Assembly (NCBI GenBank): GCA_012295275.1
Contig: CM022672.1
Coordinates: forward strand, 12,677,995 to 12,741,994
DNA length: 64,000 nucleotides
Source: Chrysomallon squamiferum
Lineage: Eukaryota; Mollusca; Gastropoda; Neomphalida; Peltospiridae
Direction: 5' to 3'
Below the pieces are notes generated by a model, which searched no databases, was not told the origin of the DNA, and was given only the letters and a program-made list of their open reading frames with translations. Position 1 is the first letter of the stretch, and each line of letters starts with the position of its first letter. Made by a program: the position numbers and the translations under genes. Positions 40,951 to 56,140 of the stretch are shown here, piece by piece.

Positions 40951-43667
40951 ACTAGCCATTATTTTCAAACATTTTAAATGTTGCAAGGAAAAAAGGCTTA
41001 GAGGAAAAGGAAAACAATTACTGACATCCAGAAAAGACTGTGTGTGTAAGTGAACAATTAATTTTGTAAAAAAAACCAACACATTAACAACAAGAATTGA
41101 TTAATTTTTTATTTATTTAATATATATGATTATTTCTTACAAGTACATTTATTCAATTATAAATGTAGAGAACAAATTTGTATGAAATTAATGTCTTGTG
41201 CATAAATAATTTTTTTTCTTTTTCTCGACATATATTTTTCATTGAGCAATTTTAAAACGTTTTTTAAAGCAATAGTTTGGAACATAAAATACTGATGTGC
41301 AAGTTTCTCAAATTTATATTTCATTTTCAGGAAGCAATTTTTTTTTATTCAGCAACCTTTCAGTTCATTTAATATTATTAGTTCAACAGACTGGTATTTT
41401 ACTCCAGAATATATAAAAAAATGCAGTTGAATGCGGATTTAATACAAAAGAAAAATGAAAAAAAAAAAAAAAAGTAATACTGTGTGTAAAAATGAAAATT
41501 AAGTGAGATGGTTACTTTCTTTATAATGCATTTGATTTGATAAGCAGATGTGATATTAGGTCAATTTAGGCAACATCATAACACTAATAAAAACTGACCA
41601 GATTTGATTTGTTTTTGTTGCTAAATATGTTGACTGAAACAATAAGAGGATCGACAATATGAAAATAATAATTAGGATATTTATTAAACTGAACACAACC
41701 ACTTAAAGTTTATAGTTTAAATGTGGATTCTACTGCTAGAACATCCCCTTAAGACAAAAATAAAGTTTGAACTGTTCACATCTCATATATCAACATTACT
41801 TTAGCTTACAATGGAAATCCTTGGTTGAGCCATTTTCGTTCAGTAGTATAAGCAGATAATGGATTATGAGAACAAATCAGTTTAGTTAAACATGGATTGT
41901 AGTTGTACATGTAAAAATTAAAATACATGAATATTTTGAAAATAGCTGTAAAGAACCATGTTAATTTACTGTTATAAATAATGGGACTCAAAAATAATGG
42001 ATTCCAGATGATGTCTGAATGAAAAAGAGAACTATTGAAAATTGTAGTTTCCATTAATAATCAAGAGGAAAAATGTTCATACTATTTAGCCTATTCAGAT
42101 TTAAAATTCACTTTTAACGTCTTGCTGTTAAATAGGCATTGCCCACTTTGGTAATGAAGAAGTTAAACTCAAGCCATGAAGCAAGCCATTGATTCACAAA
42201 TAAAGCAGTTTGATATTCAAAAAAAACACCAACTGGAATATGTTAATAAAACTTTCCATTGATCTGAAGACAACTATTCACACAGCTCATTACGATATAC
42301 CTTGGCAAACAAGTAAATTCAACTTTACCACTGTTTGATGCAAACAGCTCAACAGAATATAGTGCACAATCTTAAATGAAAAAACCAAATGCCCCCCACC
42401 CCAAAAAAGCCCATTCACTACCCTTTTATAAAAAATGTGCACACAGATGAGTTTTTAAAAACCAAATGTCTATGACACTGTTATAAGGTGGCAAAAAGAG
42501 TTTTGTGAAATTTAATGATTCATAAATTAAAGTTTAAAATAAAAAAAATTACAGAATTAACAAAACTCAACAGTGGAAACATAATTTTGACAAAAAACAT
42601 TTAAATTAACTTTTCTGAATTCATCTTAATTTGTTATATATATATAATTTAAATATAAATAAATAAATAAAAAATATGAAAGCTACCCCCTAAGGAAGTT
42701 ACTTGTGGTTCACACAAACTCTGCTCAGTTAATAATCTGACTACTACATTCTCTACTTATAAATTCTTAAGCTTTAGTTACAGTCCAAACCATATGTCCT
42801 CAGTCATTAGAAACTTCATATTACCCTTCAAAAAAATTAGGATAGTTAACCTGTCTAACAATTCAATGCCTGCTTTACTGTTAAAAATGTCACAGTCAAA
42901 ACTGAAATCTGATTTATTATAATGAGTTACTGACTAATTTAGATTTAAAATGTAATTATCAGGCAGTTACTTCCCTAAATCCAAAAACGCAAACTGTAAT
43001 ATATTTTGTGTCCTGTTTGGTTATGTAAAACTACATGTACTTTCACAATTAAAAATGTGATAGATTCAGCAGTGTAGTTTATTTAATTTAGAGTCAACTT
43101 TAAGATTCATTTATGTCCATATTTAACTGAAAAGTTATAAAACTTTATCTCCTGTTTTTTCTGAATAATTCGTCATCCAAATGTTTCATTTTTCTTTTTA
43201 CTTTAAGTGGAAATGTTGTAACATACATCACTATTAAATTATTATTTTCTTTTAAATATAAATCTTTCATCCTATGAAATAATGTATCGAGCCACATTTT
43301 TCAGAAAAAAACATGAAAAATCTAATGGAAAACACACTTCAGCTAGGAAACAGCTTTGCAACACCTGATAAAAATATTTCTCCATTTTCTGCAAAGACTT
43401 TAAAAGAGGCACATGCAACAAATGTAATAATTAATTTTGGCTTTAAGTCCTTCTTCCACCATTTCATAAAAACAATACATAAACATTCAGACAACTTGGC
43501 ACATAATTTAATATATTTACAAACATATATATACACCCACACACATATATATTTATATAAGACACATAGATGCACAGACTCACATTCATACACACACCCA
43601 CAAGGACACGAACGCGTGGCATGTGCATACAAGCTTGCGAGCACTAGCATGCAGTTATTCACAACAT
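40951..43667. other. Convergent spacer / probable TSC1 3' UTR
   Basis: No open frame of interest. Much of it, especially 41500-43660, has fewer simple repeats than the introns, consistent with a long TSC1 3' UTR on the minus strand. An AATAAA on that strand (forward 43078-43083) is the nearest plausible signal beyond the one that overlaps the stop codon. Confidence 0.45.
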
Positions 43668-46600
43668 TTATTTGGTTGATTTCTCAAAGCAACCACTGTC
43701 TGTCGCTTTACTGCTGACAGACGATTTACTGTCGTCGCTGTCTGTGTACATTGTCTTCTGTGACTGCATCAGTGAAGAATCGCTACACTGCGATGAGGAT
43801 TTCTCTCTTGGCAATGAATCAATCTCCCCATGACAGTATTTTTCTCGACTCTGAAGCAGATCGCCATGACAACATTCTGAAGAAAATTCTTCCAAAGTCC
43901 CAGACTTTATCACACTGTTGTTGAGTGAGTTGATGTTTAGTGATGGATCATCAGTTCTTTCCTGTCCTTGAAACAATGGACGATGTGGATCAACAGCGTC
44001 GGGAGATATACCTTTGGTGAAAAAAATGAAAAGAATCATAATAAAGCAAAAATAAAAGATCTGAGACACTGCTTATGTGGCAAAATGAAATAAAAAACCC
44101 TTTGAACCCTGATACATATAATGACACAACTCAACCCTGGCTTTGATGGAAAATAATAATTACTATAATAACAAAAATAACAGATATTACTCATACAGTA
44201 AAATGTAATTTATTAACCCTATGAATCCTGAGATATTATAATAATACATAGCTAAATCCTAGCTTTGGTGGGGAAAGTAATAACTCCAATAATAACAAAA
44301 ATAAAAGATACAAGATATTTCTTATGTGGCAAAATGAACTGAATTAAATAATATGTCATGAAATTATGAAGTCACGACAATAAAATGAACAAAAAGCAAG
44401 TTTTAATTAATGGAAGATGAAATTGATTTATTATATATGGCATAAATTTACAGTGTTTTTGAAATTTACTACATCTTTTAAAATATTTTTATACTGACCA
44501 AAAAAAAACAACTTTCTGGTTACAATTAACAACAAACAATAATTTTTAGTAAATAATAATGATAATAATAATCATAGCAATCATAGTAATAGTACTAGTA
44601 CAAGTAACCACAACCACAACAAAACAACAGTTTTATTAAAAATAATTTACTTTGTGACTGAACCTTTCCAGACAGCTGATCTATGTGACTGTACAGATTG
44701 AGAATTTGGCTCTCCAGCTGCTGGTTTATTCTCAGGATGGTATTATACTTGTCCTGCACAGCCTGCAATAAACACTTTCACTTTGAAAAAATATATCATC
44801 ATCAGTGATATTAACTGATTCAGCTTCACACACATACATATATTTATATGAATGAATGTATGTATGTATGTATGTATATGGATGTGTACATGTATATGTA
44901 TATGTATATGTATATTCATTTAACTATGTATATAAAAACTAGGTATGGTAGTCCAGGCCCTGACCTTGTTATCACCAATTGTTTTTCAGGGCAATAAAAC
45001 ATGTATTTAAACAAAATCTTAAGGAATCCAAAAAGGAATATTTTTCAATAAAAATACGCAATGCCTAACAGATTAAATTTTTCTGGAACTAAACGAATAT
45101 AATAATGACACATCAATTTTATCTCCAGTTAAAACAGAGATCATCAGTGAAATGTTAAATTAAGAAAATCATTACCTTCAGTTCATCTTCATGACTGGTC
45201 TTCACATTCTCCAGGTTCTTCTTCACACTGCAAACAGCAATTTCCTTCAGAAAAATAACAGCAATAATAAAAATAATATTAACAACAAGAATAACAAATA
45301 GTAACAATGGTAACAATGACAATAATAAAAATAATTCATTAATGGCATTAAACTGGAGAAAAAGAACTGATTCTTTGATGACCCCTTAAAAATATTTTAA
45401 CAGTCATTGTTATTACATTTTGCCCATTTAATAGGTTGATATATGAAAATAACAAGAAAAAACTTCCTTTAAAAATATTAGAATTTTTAAAAACTGATGT
45501 AAATTAATAAATGATTTCTTAAATATCTCATTATTATTATTTATTATCAATTAAAGTGAATACATGAAAAAAAAAGCCCAATAAGAATATTTCATTTATA
45601 GCATGAAAGTGAAGAAAAAAGAAGAAAATTAAACTTTAATTCTTTAACATATTTTAATGTATTACTTAGTTTAAAACATGTGGTTTTGCCACTAAACTAT
45701 CAGCTTCTCTTTGAAACAGACCATGGTTTAACAAAACCACATTTAACTTAACAATCAGATCTTATTTTTGTGTTATATTTTTTTTGTAAATTGGATGTAT
45801 TTTAGTACAAATCTTGTTTTTTTCTAAGTCATGGATAAACATACAAATATCTGTACCTTTTTTCTGTTCAGTTCTTCATAGTGACTAATCTTTGATTTCA
45901 GCAAGTCCAGCTGAACAGTTTTTTGTTTGAGGTCAGCTCTAATACCTGCAAGTGAAATCTAACAATGTGAAAATGACAAAATATTAAAAATTATTTTGCT
46001 TTTTTTTCAGAAATGCAAAAGGAAAACATTTAAATTGATTTAATATATACAAATTGATATTACCTTATGGTAGCAGAAGATAATTTATGTGGAAGCATCA
46101 TCAGGCCATAAAAGAATGAAAATATTTTCTCTCAACCATATTATGTATTATAATTTCTGAAATCTATCCAAAATCTATGTGATGGATGAAATCGTATTTT
46201 ATTTACAACTCTTTTATCTTTTATTTTATTTTGATATGTTTAATGAAGAGATTAACAATTTGGATAGCAACCTCTGATTTCTGCTTTCAGTGATGTCACT
46301 GAAATGTTTTGTTCACCCTTCAGGTTCTGTAGAGGTCGCAATGTGTTTATTTTCTCTTGAGACTTCTGCTGCAGTTCACCCATCAACAGAATTTCTTTCT
46401 GCAGCTGGAATATCTAAAATATGAAATTCAATTTCTGAATACTGTGAATAAATCAATATTTGTTTAAAGACATTATAAGACATTTTATCATTATGTTTCA
46501 GACATATTTTTTTTTGTACAATAATATTATAAATGAGGAAATCCACATTTATCACGCCATGTGCTACTTTCACATGTTAGCAGCAAAAGATCTTTTGTAA

Positions 46601-49600
46601 GTACCTTCTCATAAACTAAGAAAAAACATATCATGGTCTTTGATTAAAAATTATAGAATATTGGTTAGAATTGTAAAAAGGTAATTGAAATTGAAATAAG
46701 AGTAATTTTTGTTTATATAACAAAGACTAATTATTAAATAACAAGCTGAGTACTAAAGCTTTGTTAACAAGTTTCATAATGAAATCAGACCTTACATTTT
46801 AAGTAAGTTACCTGTTCTTTTAGTTTGTTTGTAATAGCAACTTCTTTCTGAAGAATTTCTTTCTCCTTTCTCACAGTGAACAGACTGGATTCAGTTTCCT
46901 GGAGGTACTATAAAACAAAAAGAATAGTGGTAATTTGAAAAACATTTGCTAAGTTATAACAATCATACTTACAGTATAATTATGGCTTTTCAACAGATGC
47001 CTTAAAATGACTGTCAGCTAAACAAATTTTCACCTTTTTCAATTTGTCATGGTCTTCCCTCTGTGTTATTAGCAAACTCTTCAGTTCACTTTTTTCCATT
47101 TTAAGATCCTTGTTCTCCTGCAGGGTTGTTCTAAAGATAACAAACATGTATGTTATAAAGGTAATAATAAAGTATATCTTTACATAGAACACCTAAACAC
47201 ATCTTGTATACTTCAGTTTCACCGTTTTAATATGTCTTTAGTTATAAATAATGGCTTACAATAAATATTCTTAGACTACAATTTTATAATTAAAAAAAAA
47301 AAAAAAAATTCTCACATTAAGACTGGAATATGGTGGTCTGGTCTTATAATTCAATTTCAATATAAGATTTGCTAACTGAAATTATTGTTTGTTCACACAC
47401 ATCTGCATACACGTGTGTTGTGTCTGAGTAGCACATTATTTTGTCACTGTGCAATGCATGCAAACACATTAACAATGTAAAAGGTTATTACAAACACACC
47501 TGAACTGAACAAGTTTCTCATATTCGTTACTTTCTTTGGCATCGTTAAGTTTTTGGTTTTCATCCTGCAGAAGTCGAAGGGAAACCTGCATGTTTTGAAT
47601 CTCTCTGGCTTGCAGATCAATCTGGTTGGCCTTATAAAAATATAATATTTTTTCACAATTATTTAGTTATTATCGTATTATAATATTTTATTATTAAACA
47701 GTTGTATTGTCAGCGAAAAAAACCCAATACCATTATAACTTTGCTGTGTACCTGGGTAGGTCATAATGCCAATGTCAAGGGATAAAATGGCAGTTTCAAA
47801 TGTTTTGTAACAAGGTTCATTTTCCATCATGATTTGTTGTTAATTATGCTAAATCCAAGTAAGAAAATATCTTGTAAGTGTAACTTCAGAAATGTTTTAT
47901 AATTTATTAATGTAATAAATAAATGAGTCATAAAAAAAAAAAAAAAAATGGTTGTAATTAAAGTGCAATAAAAGTTAATTTTTCAAACATTTTTTTAAAA
48001 ATCCCAGGATTATCTAAATATGAAGTTTTTTACCTTTGGCATCAGAAATACCAATCAAAAGATACTTCAAATAAGCATTTCACTAAAATATAAAATATTA
48101 ACTTTGAAAATATATTCTTGATATCTTAATGCCTCATTATATTCTAACAGCAACCAACTGAAAATTAAAGCCAAACATTTCTCAAACATTTAATTTCTGT
48201 TACTTCAAATATATATATTTTTTTATTTATGTATTCTGAACCAGCGAAGATAACAGACATGCTCACCATTGCATGATTCTGTTCTTCAAGAGCTGCTGCA
48301 TTAGCAATCTTTCTCAGTAATCGTCTGTTTCTCTTGGAATGCATCTCTCGCTTGTTTCGCTCATACATGATCTGGTTGTGAAGAAGAAGAATCTGTCCTC
48401 GCAGAATGTTAACCTCATCAGCTGGTGGAACACCTGGAAGAAAAAATAAAAATAAAATCTTATTAGACCTTCAACCATTTATTATAAATATCCAATTCAG
48501 ATATACAGACAGTGGTTGGGTGTATGACCATGTTCTGTTTAAACTAACTCATCACAAGATGATCTGAACAGACTTAAGTTGCACATCTGTTTTTAGAATC
48601 CATATTATTGTTTGCATAGTACTGTATGTAATCAGGTTATCTCAAACTTAATTTATACACATGTATATTCTTTTTCAGTAAATCTTTTAATTAGTTTAAA
48701 ACAGACACACTTTCAAGTTGAGAGGTAGACCAAACATGTCATGGTCTTGATGGAGTTGTATCCTCTACATAACATTCTGAACTATGTCTGAACTGTTCTT
48801 TTTTTTCTCTTTTTTATCCTGCATTCTCACATCCACATCCAGATTGATACAAAATACATCCACTGAGTTATTAAATACAGTAGGGAGAGAACAAATACAA
48901 ATGTCCTACCTCCAAAATGTGTCCAGTTAACATTCTCTTTGCTTGTCAATGGAATCTTTGTCAGCTCTTTAGCATGCAGATCTCCACCCATCTTCAAATG
49001 CTGATCAAGTAATTCTGGTGGTGACATGGTACTAAACAGTGGCATTTCTGATCATGTGAAACAAAAATAAGATAATACATACAAAAAATAAAATAAAATA
49101 TAAGTTATGTTCTAAATAACAGACATGAAAATTGTTCAAGGAAGAGAAAATTAGGAATTCTTTAAAAATTAATTAAAAAACAAAAAAAAAGAAGAAAAGA
49201 AAAAAGAGAGAGAGATAAAAGAAAGAAACAAATACAATAATAATTATTGTTGTACTATTGATATTTGCAAATTTTAGAACTATTTAATTAATCATTCTCT
49301 GTTGGTATTGTTTCTGATTGTATTTTACACCCCCCACACAGAAACAGACAGAGGTACAGACAAATATGCTATAACATAAATAGAGTTAAAGCCTGTTACC
49401 GTATGATTTTTGTCCAGAACCTGTTGTATCTTTAGCAATGCACTGATTCTGACATTTGCTACAAACAGTTGCTGGTGAAAGCAAACTCTGAAAAACATTA
49501 ACAATGTCAAACATTGTCTCACTGCCCATCCTGCTTGTTTTCACATTCAGAGGATTGCTACTTTCTGTGTGGCCAAGCCTCGATGTCGACTGTGCCACTT

Positions 49601-52600
49601 CACCTATCTTGTCCTTCACTCTGGCTTCCACCTGTGCCCCTCCACATTTGTTCTCCATTTCCTCTGCACTGTAGCAGCCAGCAATGTCCGATTCTATGTT
49701 GCAAAATGTGGATGTCGTTGTCGTCGTCGATGCTGATCGAGACAGTGTTTCGTGTTCCTCATCCACACCGTTCTCAGGTTTGAAGAGAGGACATGACACT
49801 GACCGATGTCCTAGAGTGTTCAGTTCTGAGTTTCCGCCGCATGTCAGACTGTTGAAACGGATTCGATTCACCTTCTTCATGAACTGAATTACAGACTCGG
49901 CAGTCAGTTGAGGATCTACTGGCTGTTCACAGCTGTCACTGCTGTCTGACTTGGTCAGCTCACTAACCTCTTGATCAAATGAATCTGTTATAAAAATATA
50001 TCATAATAATAATAATAATAATAATGTGTATGTGTATGTTTCAATTTTCTACTCTGATGTAACTGAATTTTCACTGCACTAAAACTGATCATAAGAGTAA
50101 ACTTTATAAAAAGTGTAACTTTTATAAATTGACTGAAAATAAAACATATACAAACAGAGATATAAACAGATTTCCTTAAAAATCGTGTTAAATTTTCTGT
50201 CAAAAACAATTAAAACAAATTAGATTAAATAATTTAAATAATTTTTCTGTTTGAATAACTTTTCCCATTAAAAGTAAAAGAATCAGGTATACAAACACTG
50301 AAAAAACACACAAAACTACATAAATGTACATTCATTTTTATTTTCTTACCTTCATCACGTACAGAGATGTCCTGCACCATATGATGTAGTTCATCCATTG
50401 ACACTGGTTGTGGTATAGTCCTTGTCAAGTTAGTACCACCTTCAGCTCCGTCTGAATCAACTGACAAGCTTTTCTCCAGTTCTGCCTTCCCACTGTCCGT
50501 AAAATCTTTGTCAGAGTCACCCGAACTCTTCCTATCGTATTTATTATGCACTTCAGCTATTGGGTCAAACCGTAATGCCCTCACTGTGGATTTCATTGGT
50601 TGAGCTTTGTGTGTGCCTAAAGGTGGCTCGGCAGTGAACTCTGGTTTCAGAGGGGAGGGGGGAACACTGCTGGGCTGGGAGACTGGAGTGAGTTTTAAAT
50701 CACTGAAAACTGCCATCCGACTTGAACTGCTTCCCAGACTCAGTCGCTTCTGATCACTGCGCTGTGAAGTTGAGCTGCGGTTTGCACTAGGCTGAGGAAG
50801 TAATTTTGGTGAGGAAATATGAAATTAGAAGTAAAAAAGCATTAGTTGAAAATAATTAATGAAAACAGAAGATGTCAGATTTAGATCACTCTCTGACATG
50901 AATGTGAGGTAAAACATTTCATTCATTTACAACAGCAAACAAAACAACAGAAAAAGACTTATGCACTGATATTGAAATAAGCTTGAGCTTGGAGAATGAA
51001 AAACATTAATTTCTTTATTACTGAGGTAGGTATCGCTGTTTAATGTAAAAAAAAAAAAAACCTGTATTGTGATAGAGCTAGATTGTACCCAGTCATCATT
51101 TTGGATCACTGAAACAAATGATATAATACACTGAAGATTTTGTTACATCTCAATGTAGCAAAGACTACAGGCATGAGGGAAATCAAAATTATGACTGCTA
51201 CTTCAGTTTAAAAAGTGGAGTAATTTACCTGATCTTCAGAAATAGTTGGAGTCTGACGAGGAGTGACGTCTTGTGATGGTAATACTGGGGTGGTAGGATT
51301 GGTGCCTGTCAAGTAAAGACAAATTAAAATTTAGAAACAAAATTATTAGGAGTTAAATAGTAATAATTACATGCTTTTATTTCAAGGACATATTAAAATT
51401 TTAAAAATTTAAAAATCTATTTAGATTTAGAAAGGAAGGCAAAAATGAAACTATTCTGAACAGTAAAACCAGTATCATTAAAAGAAAATTATGAATCACC
51501 TGAAAAGGATTTTAAATTATAAAAAGAGAGGAATGAAATTATTTTGTTATATATTTATCTATATTATAATATAAATTGCTGATACCAGTAAAAGATTGTG
51601 GAAAGCTTGATGCACTAATATCCATAAAGCTGGTAGCTGGAGTGGTTCTCTGAGAAGATGGAGGAGTTGACAGACCAAGAACAAGAGAGGGACTGTTTTT
51701 CATATTGATATCTAAGTTCGGCATTTCACCAGATAACTCAAGCAGTTTGGTTTCATATGCTGTTTGTTGTTGGCCAGAAGCTGAAAAAAAATGTATTAAA
51801 AATAGTTTTGTATTTTACAACTGTTTATTTCTTAAGCTTCAAAAAAATATGGGTAATCTAGTGACTATTAAGACTCTTTTTATCATACCAAACATACATC
51901 ACATTTTTTAATTTAATAATCTGTATTGCCATGTCAAAATAATTAAACTCTAGAATAAAATTCACGAAATTCTGTTTTACAGTTGTTAATAATATACTTT
52001 TATCATTAATAAAAATTATACCTGAGTGAATTACATTGAGGAAATTTTATATAAAAATATATTTTTTAATACCATTATATTATTAGATTAAGCTTCTGCA
52101 AATGCTTTAACAAATGTTTGTTTTTGACATAGGACACTGCAGAATTAATATTGTAAAATTATATTTTGAACAAACCACACCGTTCTGTCATATACACGAA
52201 ACCTGGTTAACAACATAAAATGCTGTAATAAATATTAACAAACAAAAAAAAGCCTGTGTTGCAATATACATTAAACCTGGTTAACATAAAATTCTGTAAT
52301 AAATATTAACAAAACAAATTGTATTGCAAAATACATGAAACCTGGTTAAAAACATAAAATTCTGTAATAAATATTAACAAAACAAAATATACTGCCACAT
52401 ACATGAAACTTGGCTAACAATGTAAAATTATATTATAAATAGTTAGTAAAGCAAACTGTACTGAAACATACAGGCAGACTGGCTTCCTGGTGGCTCTCTA
52501 TCTGAGCTTGGTAATCTGGGCATGGACTGAAATCTGTTACGTGCAAATATTGGACAGTGCAATTCTTCCCAGGTTCCTTCAATTGTGTCCAGAGAAAGTT

Positions 52601-55600
52601 TAGCACAGTCCACTACAATATCTTGTGTTTCCATGCGTTTCCATCTGGGTATCAAGAAACACTCATTAAAAAAATGTATATTAATTTGTATATCTTTTAT
52701 AATAAACAAAAACTAAATATTTCTAATTATTAATGTTTTTATCTTCTTAAGATCTTGAAGTTTTGGTTATCTTTTACATTTATTTTTACTTTGCTGTTGG
52801 AGATAGAAAATGAAAACTGTTCCCATAAAATTATGAAAATTTATTACAAATATATGACAAAAATATTAATAATAATAATAATAAATAGAAAATAAAAAAA
52901 TCAAATCAAATAAAAATAATAATAATAATGATAATAAAAACTATCACCAGTGAAAGAAAAACATATTCAAGAATAAACTGTAAGAATCTAAATATGATAA
53001 TAATAAAATATTGTAATGAACTGAAACAAAAATAAGCAATAATACCAGCACATTTGTATCAGAGTGAAATATTGCTTTGTTTTGAATAAACCTATGTAAA
53101 AAAAAATAATAATAATAAAAATAAAAATAAAAACAAAACAAGCTACTCAAATCAATTATTATTATTATTATTATTTCAGAAATACTGTTTATTATAATAA
53201 TATTGTTTTTAATAGTTAATTGTTAATTTTTATTTCAAATAATTACCTTTCCTTTGTTAATTCACCCTCCCTGTTACCAGTTATTAAGAATGGATGAAGC
53301 CGAACTCGCTCTAACATTGGCTACAAAAACACACATAACAATCTCAAAATATTACTAATTTCATTACATGTAGATTTTTTTTGTTTTGAGCTGATCTTAG
53401 AATGGCCATTTTTAAATAACAACAACATCAATAATAATAATTCAACAGTAAGAACAAAGATAATGATAGTAATAGTTTTAATGATAGTAAAAACAACAAC
53501 AAATAAATAAATGAAATAAATAAATAAACAAATAAATAAATTTAAAAAAAGTAAATGAATAAAAAACAAAAATGTTAATAACAATCTAATCAATTTTTTT
53601 TTTTTGCAAAATATTAAGTATACCTTCCACTAATTAAATAGTATATCTACCATAATAACTTCATCGTAGACATGTGTGAACATCTGATCCTTTCTGAGAA
53701 ACTGCTGACGAAGATAACTGAGAAAGTGGGCTGGATACATCCCATATAGACGATGGAAAAGACTGTACAGAGCAATTTGTAGATGGAGCAGAAAGACATC
53801 TGGTGTATTGGCTTAAAAAGTTAATGAAACTGAAAATGAAACTTAACCTTATTCTCACCAAGAGGTGATATTAAATGAATGGAAATGCTGGAAGTAAGTA
53901 AATGTAGTACAAGCATGAATTATTTTATGAACACAATTTACAAATATGCACAGGTGATAAGCTACTGGAAGTAAAAAGTTTGAAGTAAAATTATAATTTA
54001 AAAAAAGAAATCTTGTTTGAAGCTCTTTTTTGTGACCTAGTAGTAAACAAAATCCAGTAGTCATTACTAATTTTTGTTTTCAATAGGTAGCAAGCATGCA
54101 GCATGTGTTTATTTTTATTATTTTTCTAAAAGCACTGTATCAAATATTCCTCAGACCATTTTGAAGACATTATACAAACATGTAGATGATAAAAGACAAA
54201 CCATTTTCCTCTACTTTTTACAATGTTAACAAGCATGATGATTTAAAAATATTTTTTATATCAAAATAACTATTCTATCTATTCTTAAAAAAATTATAGA
54301 AACATGCAAATGTTTTGGTTTTTTTTTTAAGGTTTGTATTTTTTTACTTCTGTTATGTAAAAGCAAACAAACCTGGTTTCTTCACAGAGAAAGTAGCCAG
54401 TCTAGTAAATATTTCAAAAATGTCTTGAAGATGTGGTGCTATAGTAACAGGAACTACAGGCAGCAATAATGTTATTACAACAAGTGCTGTCATCACTATA
54501 GGAACTTCAACTTCAGTCTGAAGAAAAAAAAAAAAAAAAAAATCTTTAAAATTTATATTGATGCATATTTACCAAACTAACTTCAAAGAAATAATAGAAT
54601 TTTACAGACAACAGAAGATCAACAACAACCAAATCATAACAATATAAATAATTTTAAAAAAAGCACTTTCGAAGTAATATAGAGATCAGTATTATAATAT
54701 AATACACAACAAATGGCTAATTGGGATTTTTGCATTCCAAATTTATGTATAAAGAAATTAGTGTCAAAAACACATTTTCAAAGCAAGAAATAAAATTAAA
54801 TTTAATGAAACTGAAATAAAAACTGTAATTAATTGTCTGACCTTAAGGCACTTGACAATAACATTAAAGATGGCCATTTCCACCAACTTGTGTGTCCATG
54901 GTGGCTGTTTGTAAACTAAAAACAGCATCAGCTGCAAAGCTGGTAATTTGTGTTCAGAACTTTTTATACCATCTTGCAGCTTGTCTATTAAATACTGGAA
55001 GAAATCACCACATACTATTCATTTATAGGTACAAAAATGAAAAGGTTAATCTTGCATAATCACTAGAATTAAAGAGGATTTTTGTTTAGTTTACTCTGTT
55101 GGATCAAATATAAGTTATGTTTAAAAATAAAAATGAATATTAAAATATGGCACAATAAAACATTTTCAGTATTTAACAGTGTTTTAATATCATGTGATAA
55201 GTTTGATGATATTGTGAGTATAATATCCAACTTTGATCATAATAAATCAATATTTTTATTTATTATTATTATTATTTTTTTTAAGGAAGTAAGAGTTATG
55301 TTCCTTTTCTGTTGATTATGACTATTATTATTAAAGATTACCTATAATAAAAAAATTAGCTTATTAAAACAAATAATTTTAACATTAAAAAAAGAAAGAA
55401 AGATTATTATTACCTTGTCTTGGGGTTCTCTGACTTCTGTCAGAATTTCACCTGCCCTTTCAGAGTTGGTTACATAGTAGTAGTCCACCAAGGTATGTAC
55501 CAGCCATGATTCCCTGTCTGAAACAAACAATATAAAATAACTAAGAAAAACTAAACAAACAAAAGTCTGCAGCAAATATATTCTTTATATTCATGTCTAT

Positions 55601-56140
55601 TTTAGCTTTTAATAATATTTCCATCTGACATAATTGTATTGTTTTATAAAAAAAAAAAAAAAAAAAAAAAATAAATAAATAAATAAATAATTTAAAAAAG
55701 AAGTAAAAAAAAGTGAGATGTATAAATAAAAAAGAAAAAAACTGAAAAAAAAAAAAAATTGTTAAGTAAATAAAAATATGAAAATAAATAAATAAACAAA
55801 AAAGAAATCTGCCTAATAATAATATTATCAGTGGTAGAAATACTGGCTTGAGGTATCATGGTATGCAGGATCAACCAATTTAATAAGTTCTTGCAGTAAT
55901 GGTATCTGGTTCCTGTTTTATATCATTATACAAGAAATGTAACTGACACAAGATTCTTTATATTAAAGAATGCTGTAATATCAATAAAACAAATATTCAT
56001 TGATTAAACATTTTCTTACTGCTCTTGAGATTTTCCAAAATCACTTTTCGAATGTCCTCTGCCACACGAATATCAGATCCTTCTAGGAGGGGGAAGATAT
56101 TGTCAAGCTGTGTGCGGTCTCCATGGAGACTGGTGGCCAT
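43668..56140 (-). CDS. TSC1: Hamartin (tuberous sclerosis complex subunit 1)
   Basis: Stabilising subunit of the TSC1-TSC2-TBC1D7 complex that restrains Rheb and mTORC1. Coding exons in order: 56020-56140, 55414-55517, 54842-54994, 54373-54517, 53651-53811, 53247-53320, 52472-52644, 51586-51780, 51229-51305, 50350-50791, 49400-49984, 48910-49047, 48267-48433, 47500-47630, 47034-47130, 46812-46907, 46272-46413, 45857-45945, 45176-45244, 44651-44762, 43668-44011. They sum to 3,615 nt, 1,204 residues (human 1,164). The N-terminal HEAT-like core (about 1-310) is recognised by [42 protein letters not shown] and [20 protein letters not shown] Ser/Thr/Pro-rich low-conservation middle (about 310-740) follows, then [39 protein letters not shown] and a coiled coil to about 1090 ([20 protein letters not shown]). 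The start is [13 protein letters not shown] at 56140. Confidence 0.97.
52180..52471 (-). repeat. Tandem repeat (64-71 bp, about 4.5 copies) ending at a TSC1 splice donor
   Basis: Copies marked by ATACATGAAACCTGGTTAA and CTGTAATAAATATTAACAAA begin near 52182, 52253, 52317 and 52387. A fifth, partial copy runs into the exon at 52472. On the coding strand the copies read CAT|GTATGT or CAT|GTATTT where the true exon reads CCT|GTATGT, so the unit again spans the 5' splice site. The similarity on the exon side (GCCAGTCTGCCT versus GCCAAGTTTCAT) is modest. Confidence 0.7.

Noticed and set aside
43313-43717. 134-codon plus-strand open frame
   Set aside because: It is antisense to the TSC1 3' UTR and last exon, crosses CA-rich simple sequence and resembles no family.
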